A stretch of 5,326 nucleotides of DNA, taken from NCBI GenBank assembly GCA_019308645.1, contig JAFDHR010000210.1:1-5326 (forward strand). The letters are read 5' to 3'. The position numbers and the translations under genes were made by a program. Source of the stretch: Deltaproteobacteria bacterium (lineage in GTDB: Bacteria; Desulfobacterota; DSM-4660; Desulfatiglandales; B25-G16). The notes beneath the pieces were generated by a model, which saw only the letters and a list, made by a program, of their open reading frames with translations, was not told the origin of the DNA and did not search any database. Below, piece by piece: positions 1-4,914 of the stretch (its first letter is position 1; each line of letters begins with the position of its first letter).

Positions 1-630
1 CCTTATTCCGTCTCGGAATATTCTTATCTTGCTCCTTCCCTTTTCTCGCTTTTGAGTATTAATAGCAATATATTTTACACTCCTCCCGCTTCTTAAAGCA
101 CCCAACGTCAAAGTAGTAGGGTAAGAATAGGTGTTGGGAAGAAGGTATAGGAAATTATGAGCGATATCTGATTTTACAGCACGAAATCCGGAGGTGAGGT
201 CCTTAATGGGGAATTTCGCAACATACGAAGCCAGCCAATTGTATATTCTGTTGGCCAGTGCCCGTCCCCACGAGGCTTGATGGCCCTTTAACCTAGCGCC
301 TACGACCATGTCGAAGTCCGGAAAATATTCAAGCATTTTTTCTATATCTCTGGGATCATGCTGGCCATCTCCGTCCATAAATATCAAAATTTTACCTGAA
401 GCAAACCTTATACCACTTTTTACAGCAGCACCGTTTCCAATGTTATACGGATGGCTATACACAAGGGCGCCGGCATCTTTTGCAACTGCGGCTGTATCAT
501 CCGTTGAGCCATCATTAACTACAATGATCTCAAAATCAGGGTAAAGGTCTATGATCTTAGTAACAACATCACCTATGGTTTGAGCCTCATTGTATGCAGG
601 GATGATTATTGAGGCTTCTGTTTTATTCAT
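1..630 (-). CDS. GT2 polyprenol-phosphate sugar synthase (DPM1/DPG-like), C-terminus cut by window edge
   Basis: This is a family 2 glycosyltransferase of the dolichyl/undecaprenyl-phosphate mannose or glucose synthase type. It would transfer a sugar from a nucleotide donor to a polyprenyl phosphate at the inner face of the membrane. The frame is open for 210 codons from ATG at 630 and runs off the window at base 1. Visible motifs are the N-terminal strand SIIIPAYNEAQTIGDVV (residues 7-23), VVNDGSTDDT (37-46), the donor-binding HPYNIGNGAAVKSG (60-73), the metal-binding DGDGQHDP (86-93), VVGAR (109-113), the acceptor-side DLTSGFRAVK (144-153) and a basic KREKGRSKI near the cut. These are all hallmarks of this family. 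The C-terminal part, often carrying membrane helices, lies outside the window. The start lies only 6 bases after the stop of the broken nucleotidyltransferase gene, so the two may have been cotranscribed. No strong ribosome binding site is seen. The exact sugar cannot be told. Confidence 0.93.
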   Translation of the reverse strand, partial: MNKTEASIIIPAYNEAQTIGDVVTKIIDLYPDFEIIVVNDGSTDDTAAVAKDAGALVYSHPYNIGNGAAVKSGIRFASGKILIFMDGDGQHDPRDIEKMLEYFPDFDMVVGARLKGHQASWGRALANRIYNWLASYVAKFPIKDLTSGFRAVKSDIAHNFLYLLPNTYSYPTTLTLGALRSGRSVKYIAINTQKREKGRSKIRIFRDGIR

Positions 631-943
631 TTTGATTTAAAAATCCTTTACACGCCACTCGTCATTGATTTTTCCGCTCCGTCGTCCTTCAGCTAAGATT
701 CTGGAAAGGCGCTTATCTCGCCTTATCAAACGAGCCAGCTTCCATGCCTTTTCCTTTTCAGTATCAGACATGATCAAAAAGAGGTTTCTAACATCTTCTT
801 CATCTTGTGCACCACCTGCCATAAGTTTCATGCCCGCCAGATAAGGCATTGGATATACATTATGAAGTCCGGCATGTGGTGAAGGCATGGACCTAAACCC
901 TTCGAGTTCCCATTCATAATTTGCTATCAATATATGAACTTAA

Positions 944-968
944 CCCCGACATGTCGGGGAACTTTTTT
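944..968 (+). repeat. Perfect palindrome plus T-run (terminator-like on + strand)
   Basis: CCCCGACATGTCGGGG is a self-complementary 16-mer at 944-959, followed by AAC and six Ts (963-968). On the plus strand this looks like an intrinsic terminator. No plus-strand gene reads into it, and on the coding (minus) strand there is no T-run after it. I therefore read it as part of the inserted element and not as a terminator for any gene here. Confidence 0.55.
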
Positions 969-1028
969 GACAGGATTAACACGATTAACAAGATTTTTTA
1001 ATATCCGGAACATCCTGTCTATCCTGTC
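969..1028. repeat. Inverted GACAGGAT / ATCCTGTC repeat inside the inserted element
   Basis: GACAGGAT (969-976) is followed by the degenerate copies AACACGAT and AACAAGAT, then after a TCCGGA centre by two inverted copies ATCCTGTC (1012-1019, 1021-1028). Together they can fold into an imperfect stem-loop. The same words recur at 4727-4752 and 4946-4970, so this is a dispersed repeat type that is nested in, or forms part of, the TA-flanked element. Confidence 0.6.
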
Positions 1029-1339
1029 TAAAAAATGGGATTTCCTATACTATCAAGTTTCTTAAACCGTTTTTCTGAATCTGTTATTATTATCAGGTCA
1101 TGTCTCAGGGGATCAAACAGATCTTTAGATGCTTCAAAAACCTTAACTTCAAACTGTTCTCCCAGTGCTTTTCTCAAAAAGAAAAAGAATGATTTACGAA
1201 GATTGGTAATCTTATTCCTTCCATATGCAGAAAAAACAGAATATCAAGATCCAATGTTGTTCTCGGTATGCCACGCAGAATAACAGCCTCCCCTCCGATA
1301 ATAGCTGCAAGCCTGTTAGTGTTTTCTTTTCTTGCAAAG

Positions 1340-1510
1340 TTATCTATGCATTCTGTAACTATTTCTAATAAGTTTTTCATAGGCATCTTCTGGAGAAATC
1401 TTATACATTTGGGCCATCCTCTCTAAAGTCTCATCCAGTCGCCTTTCTGCCTCAGCAACCCTCATGGAGGAAACCATTTTCCTTACTCTCTCTGGATTAA
1501 ACTGGGGCAT
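1340..1510 (-). CDS. Small 56-residue charged helical protein of unknown function, overlapping both neighbours
   Basis: This short frame starts at ATG 1510 and ends at TAA 1342-1340. I do not recognise its family. It begins MPQFNPERVRKMVSSMR and ends SPEDAYEKLIRNSYRMHR. The composition is rich in Arg, Glu and Met and looks entirely helical, with no membrane segment; a short coiled coil is plausible around residues 17-36. Evidence that it is real: GAGAG lies 7 bases before the ATG, its start overlaps the end of the upstream MNT gene by 14 bases, and its end overlaps the start of the downstream nucleotidyltransferase by 41 bases. This is the arrangement of translationally coupled genes. The overlap also fills what would otherwise be an empty stretch of a compact operon. 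It could be a partner or regulator of one of the two nucleotidyltransferases, but that is inference. Confidence 0.65.
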   Translation of the reverse strand: MPQFNPERVRKMVSSMRVAEAERRLDETLERMAQMYKISPEDAYEKLIRNSYRMHR

Positions 1511-1904
1511 TGTAAATCTCTCTTAAATATTCATTTTGAAACCTAAGGAAATCATGTGTCTTTTTAAAAACAAGCCCCTCAAAATCACTTCTTATGTCAA
1601 GATTTATATCTTTTATCAGAATCCCATCCTTAATAACCTGAAAAACAAATGTTGTTGGCGCCTTATTCAGGACTCTAACATCTACAGGATACCCTGTTAA
1701 AGCTCCAACTTTATCCTCCATTTCAAACTCAATTTCCAGAGGTGACTTGGTTAAACCACCTTCCACATAAATTCCTATATCTATATCGGAAAAAGCCTCT
1801 CTCCTGGCAAAAGAACCAAAAATATAGGCAAAGATTATGATATCAACACTATTCAATATCTCACCTAAATTGTTTCTGATTTTAAGGGCATTAACCTCTT
1901 CCAT
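1497..1904 (-). CDS. MNT-domain minimal nucleotidyltransferase (MntA-like antitoxin), no HepT partner seen
   Basis: A 135-residue protein of the minimal nucleotidyltransferase family. It carries the GSx10DxD-type active site IFGSFARREAFSDIDIGIY, with G30-S31 and D40/D42, and a likely third carboxylate at D75 in GYPVDVRVL. The C-terminal stretch SDFEGLVFKKTHDFLRFQNEY matches the helical tail usual in MntA proteins. In known MntA-HepT pairs this enzyme adds AMP to a tyrosine of the HepT RNase and so silences it. Here no HepT (RX4HXY) gene is adjacent; the next gene is the unrelated 56-residue protein, overlapping by 14 bases. I chose ATG 1904 because AGGAGG stands 7 bases before it. A GTG at 1931 would add 9 residues but would place that ribosome binding site inside the gene. 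An 85-base gap separates it from vapC. Confidence 0.87.
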   Translation of the reverse strand: MEEVNALKIRNNLGEILNSVDIIIFAYIFGSFARREAFSDIDIGIYVEGGLTKSPLEIEFEMEDKVGALTGYPVDVRVLNKAPTTFVFQVIKDGILIKDINLDIRSDFEGLVFKKTHDFLRFQNEYLREIYNAPV

Positions 1905-1934
1905 AATCCTGCCTCCTGCAATGGACTTCACTTC

Positions 1935-1963
1935 AGCCTAAGACAACTTGGTGTATATGTCAA
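1935..1963 (-). promoter_or_regulatory. Possible promoter for the MNT operon
   Basis: In the 85-base gap after vapC the minus strand has a perfect -35 hexamer TTGACA (1963-1958). Seventeen bases on is a poor -10, TAGGCT (1940-1935). The gap allows a separate promoter for the MNT gene, but the weak -10 makes this tentative. Confidence 0.25.
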
Positions 1964-1989
1964 GCGTACAGATGTAGGTACTATACTGA

Positions 1990-2400
1990 CTAATCAGCAT
2001 TAATCCAGTCCTCGATATTCAGCCCAGGAATGTTCATGAAATGCCTTTTATTTCCTGTGACTAAAATCATATCGTGCTGAATAGCTATGGCGGCAATCCT
2101 TAGATCAGGTTCACTTTTTGATAGGCCCCTTTTTTCTAAAAGGGCCTTTAATCGGCCATATATTTTTCCGCTGTCTGTATCAAAAGGGAGGATGATCACA
2201 TTAGGGAAAACCTTATCTTCATAGGCTTTTAGGATTTTCTCTTGATTCCTTGAACGATAAGCGCCAAAATAGATTTCAGAAACATTTATCGAGGTTGTAA
2301 ATTGTAAGTCTTTTGGCAGTGATTCCAACTTTTTTATCAGCAGGGGTGATGGGGCCTTCTTCAGAATGTTGCTAAGGCAGTCTGTATCAAACAAATACAT
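1990..2400 (-). CDS. vapC: VapC-family PIN-domain ribonuclease toxin
   Basis: A 136-residue PIN-domain protein, the usual length for VapC toxins, which are Mg2+-dependent endoribonucleases cutting tRNA or rRNA. The expected acidic and polar active-site residues are visible: D5 (and D7) in MYLFDTDCLSN, E42 in NVSEIYFGA, D99 in EPDLRIAAIA, and N117 in VTGNKRHF, where many VapCs also have N or D. The toxin therefore looks intact. Its ATG shares one base with the stop codon of the antitoxin gene (TAATG), which is typical translational coupling in toxin-antitoxin operons. The toxin should be neutralised by the upstream Phd/YefM-like protein. The RNA target cannot be read from sequence. Confidence 0.93.
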   Translation of the reverse strand: MYLFDTDCLSNILKKAPSPLLIKKLESLPKDLQFTTSINVSEIYFGAYRSRNQEKILKAYEDKVFPNVIILPFDTDSGKIYGRLKALLEKRGLSKSEPDLRIAAIAIQHDMILVTGNKRHFMNIPGLNIEDWINAD

Positions 2401-2681
2401 TAGACCTCTGCGACGTTTCTGTCTGTAGAACTTTCTCTTGCTTCGTAAATACTTTCAATAAATTGATCAAAATCCTCAATGTCAGATAAAGCACCTTTGG
2501 CCAACAACAATCCTTCATTTCCCCCTGTTTCAGCCCACTTTTTCAAATAATCCTCATATGGCACCACCACTGCAACATTCTTGCCCTTCCTTCTGATCAT
2601 TACCGTTTCCCCTACAAATGTGACACGGCTTATAATAGCTGATAATTTTGCCTTGGCTTCAGTTATATTATAGATCTCCAT
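2400..2681 (-). CDS. Phd/YefM-family antitoxin paired with VapC
   Basis: A 93-residue protein. The N-terminal DNA-binding half has the Phd/YefM pattern: ITEAKAKLSAIISRV (residues 6-20), then ETVMIRRKGKNVAVVVPYED (25-44). The acidic C-terminal half (about 55-93, with SDIEDFDQFIESIYEARE) should wrap and inhibit the toxin. The stop overlaps the vapC start by one base. ATG 2681 has AAGGGG 8 bases upstream. Such antitoxins usually repress their own operon by binding repeats near the promoter, and two direct copies of AACCGATTAT lie 40-60 bases upstream. Pairing of Phd-type antitoxins with VapC-type toxins is common. The protein appears complete. Confidence 0.92.
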   Translation of the reverse strand: MEIYNITEAKAKLSAIISRVTFVGETVMIRRKGKNVAVVVPYEDYLKKWAETGGNEGLLLAKGALSDIEDFDQFIESIYEARESSTDRNVAEV

Positions 2682-2719
2682 ATCTTCTACCCCTTCAATA
2701 TTACTTAAAAATACTGGTT

Positions 2720-2740
2720 ATAATCGGTTCATAATCGGTT
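2720..2740 (-). promoter_or_regulatory. Direct repeat AACCGATTAT x2, possible antitoxin operator
   Basis: On the minus strand AACCGATTAT occurs at 2740-2731 and again at 2729-2720, 11 bases apart, about one helical turn. They lie 39-59 bases before the antitoxin start. Spacing and position fit an autoregulatory operator, though the assignment is inferred. The second copy runs into TATAAC, a weak -10-like sequence, so a proximal promoter is possible. Confidence 0.35.
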
Positions 2741-2749
2741 AAATTAGGT

Positions 2750-2812
2750 CGCAGATCTTCGCAGATAAATGCAGATAAGAATTTTTTATTTCGTAATCCA
2801 AAAAATCTGTGT
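2750..2812. repeat. CGCAGAT / ATCTGTG dispersed inverted repeat
   Basis: CGCAGAT at 2750-2756 and 2760-2766 and GCAGATAA at 2771-2778 are followed by the inverted AATCTGTGT at 2804-2812, so the unit can fold into a loose stem-loop. This kind of repeat (CGCAGATTAACGCAGAT ... ATCTGTG) is common between genes in some bacterial groups. It has no coding sequence and lies between the predicted distal promoter and the antitoxin gene. Confidence 0.55.
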
Positions 2813-2832
2813 CCAAAATGGGATTTCTATAC
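2811..2832 (+). repeat. Right end of a second copy of the TA-flanked element (truncated)
   Basis: GTCCAAAATGGGATTTCTATAC at 2811-2832 matches the right end of the element at 1026-1050 with one base lost before TATAC, and is followed by TA (2833-2834). No matching left end (TGAACTTA) is found to its left, so this copy is a remnant, perhaps replaced or overrun by the CGCAGAT repeat. Confidence 0.55.
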
Positions 2833-2881
2833 TATGAACTTAGCCGCCTATCATGTCTAAGAAATGGGATTTCTTATACTA
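2833..2881 (+). mobile_element. Short (45-base) copy of the TA-flanked element
   Basis: Bases 2835-2879 begin TGAACTTAGCCGCC and end AAATGGGATTTCTTATAC, with TA on both sides (2833-2834 and 2880-2881). The ends match those of the 116-base element at 935-1050: the first 8 bases are identical, and the last 25 differ at two positions. The interior palindromes are missing, so it looks like an internally deleted derivative. It abuts the remnant ending at 2832 through a shared TA, as expected if one copy inserted at the edge of another. Confidence 0.6.
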
Positions 2882-2885
2882 TTAA

Positions 2886-2914
2886 ATTATATATGGTCAA
2901 TTAGACTATGTCAA
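2886..2914 (-). promoter_or_regulatory. Consensus sigma-70 promoter reading toward the Phd-VapC operon
   Basis: The minus strand carries TTGACA (2914-2909), a 17-base spacer and TATAAT (2891-2886). Both hexamers match the consensus exactly at the best spacing. A start near 2879 would give a leader of about 200 bases before the antitoxin ATG at 2681, containing two element copies and the CGCAGAT repeat. It lies just after the stop of the upstream glycosyltransferase gene, so it would make the toxin-antitoxin and nucleotidyltransferase block independent of it. Confidence 0.6.
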
Positions 2915-2935
2915 CACTTTATCCTGCCATATGGC

Positions 2936-4624
2936 CTAATCAAAATTTTCCAATTGAGATACTCCATATCCCCACTTGAAATAAAGCAATTTAACATATT
3001 TCTCAAAAAATCCTTTTAGCAATTCCTGCTCCTTAATTGTAAAACTATTTTTCACCCATCTGTCAAAAATATCATCGTTAATGAACAGGTGCGTAATTCC
3101 CATCTCCTTGAGCCCACCCACTATCTCTTCAGGTTTATCTGACTTTTTCACAAGCTGACGTAAGGTACTCGTATTATTCTTCATATCAAAAACATACTCC
3201 CTGTTACAGTAATATCCTCTGTTGCCCAGAAAAATAAATAATATCCTGGTATCCTCGGGAAGATTCTTGTTTATATATCTCAGAGTCGGATATTCAAAAC
3301 GGTATTTTTCTATGTATTCATCACGAGTCAAGGTGCCATCAAGATAATTAAAAGGATTAACATATCTATATTGATGAAAAACATAGCTTGCATTCAACCA
3401 GAGCGCTAAGGATAAGATTAACGCAATGCCACCTAAGCCAGTGTTTCTTAAAGAGCGGTGGCTTACCTTCTTTACTCCGTCAACCATTTTCCTTAGACCA
3501 AAGATAGATAATATAACTAATGGAGGAATAATCGGAGAGATATAGCGAATCCTCAGGCTGCTACTGAAAAAGGCAAAGGCAAAAAACAAAACCACAAAAG
3601 TTAGCATGATCTTTTTCTCATTCCTGATAATTGCAGGTTCTCTTCTTATTCCATAAAAGGCAAAAAATGGGAGAAAGAAAAGGAATGGATTAAGTCTTCC
3701 ATCAAAATATTGTGGACTGCCGTCCTGCCCTTGAAAGAAAACTCTTAACGGCAAAAGCGCCATTTGCCACCAAGTCTCATGATAAACCAAACTTCTATAG
3801 GTAAAAAGACCGATGGTTTGACTATTACTGGTATTTTGTGGATTAAACCAATGATCATAAAGAGGAAAAATTGGGTTGGTTGTCCACAAATAATTTCTTA
3901 CCATCCAGGGAGAATAAAAGATAAAAGCTATAAACAGAAAAAGTATCCCATATCCGGCAGCCTTCAAAAAGTTTGGGTTTTTGTCTTGTTGTTGTCTTAA
4001 ATATAGAAATGGAACAAAAAGCGTTAAGAGGAAAAAGGTGATTAGGCCATTATATTTTGTGCCCATAGCCAGACCACAAAAAGAGGCAGATAGTATTAAA
4101 AGTTTTAGAGAAAAACCATTTTCGATCCATTTAAGCAACAATAGGAGCGATGCTGTAGAAAAAAATATCAGCCCTAAATCAACGTAAACAGCAATGGAAA
4201 GCTTTATAATAATGGGAATAGAAAGGAAAAAGATTACCCCAAGCAAAGCATAGATAGCATTAATTCGACGCCTTAGATAATTGAATATGAGCCAGGCCGT
4301 GAGCAAGGCGAAACTGAAATGGATAAATTTGGGAACGATGTCATTGCCAAAATATAGAGGGATCAGATAAATGAGATCCAAATTCATCGGATAATATGAG
4401 AATGGCATGAATGGGATTTCATATATACCCCCATGCTTAATATAGAGTTTAGGGATAGCCAGGTGGTGAACAAGTGCATCTTTACTGACAGGCGGAACAT
4501 AAGAGAGAATCACTATTGAGACAATTAAGACCACCACAAGTGTTAGAATCAAGACCTTGATGTAGCACATACCAGCAGGCTTTCCCGCTATCATTGATTG
4601 AGATGATTTCAAGTTGCTTCCCAT
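2936..4624 (-). CDS. GT-C membrane glycosyltransferase (GT39/ArnT-like)
   Basis: A 562-residue polytopic membrane protein. About 11-12 hydrophobic segments lie at roughly 22-43, 84-118, 124-142, 147-163, 172-212, 225-245, 310-330, 338-357, 366-380 and 400-418; the longer ranges may hold two helices. A soluble C-terminal domain follows from about 430. The first outer loop has SKDALVHHLAIPKLYIKHGG with D49 and H53-H54, the position of the catalytic Asp in GT-C enzymes, and YVDLG (D149) follows. The tail has NLPEDTRILFIFLGNRGYY and GITHLFIND, seen in many bacterial relatives. Such enzymes take sugar from a polyprenyl-phosphate donor and transfer it outside the cytoplasmic membrane to lipid, protein or glycan. 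The donor could be made by the GT2 enzyme at the window's left end. ATG 4624 has only a weak ribosome binding site; M11 and M19 are alternatives. Acceptor and sugar are unknown. Confidence 0.85.
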   Translation of the reverse strand: MGSNLKSSQSMIAGKPAGMCYIKVLILTLVVVLIVSIVILSYVPPVSKDALVHHLAIPKLYIKHGGIYEIPFMPFSYYPMNLDLIYLIPLYFGNDIVPKFIHFSFALLTAWLIFNYLRRRINAIYALLGVIFFLSIPIIIKLSIAVYVDLGLIFFSTASLLLLLKWIENGFSLKLLILSASFCGLAMGTKYNGLITFFLLTLFVPFLYLRQQQDKNPNFLKAAGYGILFLFIAFIFYSPWMVRNYLWTTNPIFPLYDHWFNPQNTSNSQTIGLFTYRSLVYHETWWQMALLPLRVFFQGQDGSPQYFDGRLNPFLFFLPFFAFYGIRREPAIIRNEKKIMLTFVVLFFAFAFFSSSLRIRYISPIIPPLVILSIFGLRKMVDGVKKVSHRSLRNTGLGGIALILSLALWLNASYVFHQYRYVNPFNYLDGTLTRDEYIEKYRFEYPTLRYINKNLPEDTRILFIFLGNRGYYCNREYVFDMKNNTSTLRQLVKKSDKPEEIVGGLKEMGITHLFINDDIFDRWVKNSFTIKEQELLKGFFEKYVKLLYFKWGYGVSQLENFD

Positions 4625-4661
4625 TAATGAAAGACCCGCACCACTCTATATACCAAGGAGA

Positions 4662-4692
4662 TGTATAACGCTTTAAATAAACAAGTTGTCAA
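4662..4692 (-). promoter_or_regulatory. Possible promoter for the GT-C gene
   Basis: The minus strand has a perfect -35 TTGACA (4692-4687) and, after 19 bases, TATACA (4667-4662), a four-of-six -10 match. A transcript starting near 4655 would have a leader of about 30 bases before ATG 4624. The spacing is longer than ideal, so this is tentative. Confidence 0.35.
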
Positions 4693-4803
4693 AATTAGTT
4701 AAATGGTAACAGTTCAGCTATCTTTTGACAGGATAAACAGGAATGACAGGATAATTGTCCTCATTCTGTTGATCCCCTATTATAGGTATCGCTTCAAAGT
4801 TAC

Positions 4804-4865
4804 ATATGGAATGTCCTTTGGGAAGAAAATAAGCGAGCTTATTTACCTCTAAAGGACCTCCATAT
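4804..4865. repeat. 62-base imperfect palindrome
   Basis: ATATGGA...GTCCTTT on the left pairs with AAAGGAC..TCCATAT on the right, and the centre AAATAAGCGAGCTTATTT (4827-4844) is an 8-base stem with a 2-base loop. As RNA it would form a long, slightly bulged hairpin. No neighbouring gene needs a terminator here, and there is no T-run. Confidence 0.65.
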
Positions 4866-4867
4866 TT

Positions 4868-4891
4868 GTCCCGATGAAGTTTCATCGGGAC
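4868..4891. repeat. Perfect 10-bp stem hairpin
   Basis: GTCCCGATGA (4868-4877), loop AGTT, then TCATCGGGAC (4882-4891): a perfect inverted repeat directly abutting the palindromes on both sides. Confidence 0.75.
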
Positions 4892-4914
4892 CCCCGCCAT
4901 TAAGCGGGGCTTTT
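4892..4914 (+). repeat. GC-rich hairpin with short T-run (terminator-like)
   Basis: CCCCGC (4892-4897), loop CATTAA, GCGGGG (4904-4909), then C and four Ts. The shape is that of a weak intrinsic terminator on the plus strand, but no plus-strand gene ends before it. It is more likely part of the repeat unit. Confidence 0.5.

Larger units (their letters stand above)
933..1052 (+). mobile_element. TA-flanked 116-base miniature element (935-1050) inserted in the nucleotidyltransferase gene
   Basis: The element spans 935-1050 with TA at 933-934 and again at 1051-1052. On the plus strand it begins TGAACTTAACCCC and ends AAATGGGATTTCCTATAC. Deleting 118 bases (element plus one TA) restores an uninterrupted reading frame giving FKKLDILIANYEWELEG, so the TA is best read as a target-site duplication. 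Inside are a perfect 16-base palindrome CCCCGACATGTCGGGG (944-959) followed by T6, and GACAGGAT (969-976) with inverted copies ATCCTGTC at 1012-1019 and 1021-1028. It has no coding capacity, so movement would need an enzyme supplied from elsewhere. TA duplication is known for IS630/Tc1/mariner-type transposition, but I see no clear terminal inverted repeat, so the family is open. Confidence 0.75.
637..1380 (-). pseudogene. Nucleotidyltransferase (AbiEii/DUF6036-like), broken by a frameshift and a 116-base insertion
   Basis: Reconstructed, this gene encodes about 208 residues of a nucleotidyltransferase-fold protein. The N-terminal part (1380 down to about 1231) carries the signature IIGGEAVILRGIPRTTLDLD, that is GG...RTTxDxD, typical of AbiEii-type or MNT-like antitoxin nucleotidyltransferases. 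The middle part, one frame away, reads SAYGRNKITNLRKSFFFFLR ... FDPLRHDLIIITDSEKRFKKLD and ends in a TAG (1030-1028) supplied by an inserted element. The C-terminal part (930-637) reads LIANYEWELEGF ... YLAGMKLMAGGAQDEEDVRN, the usual AMKLMAGR-DxEDIR helix of this family. The frameshift lies at a T6 run (+ strand A6, 1231-1236), where one more T would restore the frame. Removing the element at 935-1050 plus one TA fuses middle and C-terminal parts in frame. I chose ATG 1380 because AGAAG lies 6 bases upstream; ATG 1386 is an alternative. The 5' end overlaps the small gene at 1340-1510 by 41 bases. A sequencing error at T6 is possible; the insertion is not. Confidence 0.85.

Noticed and set aside
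308..544. 78-codon plus-strand frame
   Set aside because: It is antisense to the GT2 gene, whose minus-strand frame has all the family motifs.
924..1056. CTATCAA at 924-930 and 1050-1056 as a 7-base target duplication of the insertion
   Set aside because: Removing 126 bases on that basis leaves the two halves out of frame; the TA-based excision restores the frame and matches the ends seen at 2835-2879.
1231..1236. Programmed -1 frameshift at the T6 run
   Set aside because: The zero-frame context is CTG TTT TTT CTG, not a standard X XXY YYZ slippery site, and the gene is already destroyed by the insertion.
1035..1283. 82-codon plus-strand frame across the broken nucleotidyltransferase
   Set aside because: The minus strand here encodes recognisable nucleotidyltransferase sequence; the plus-strand frame starts inside the inserted element and has no motif.
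2750..2881. CRISPR array
   Set aside because: The repeated units are few, of unequal length and spacing, partly inverted, and no cas gene is nearby.
2926..2935. GCCATATGGC palindrome right after the GT-C stop codon as a terminator
   Set aside because: The stem is only 5 bases, AT-containing and lacks a T-run, so terminator function is not supported.
3764..4187. Two plus-strand frames inside the GT-C gene
   Set aside because: Shadows of a 562-codon membrane protein gene with consistent hydrophobic segments.
4718..4900. 60-codon open frame on the minus strand in the divergent spacer
   Set aside because: It runs through the hairpins and the GACAGGAT repeats and resembles no protein family I know; the openness is explained by repeat sequence.
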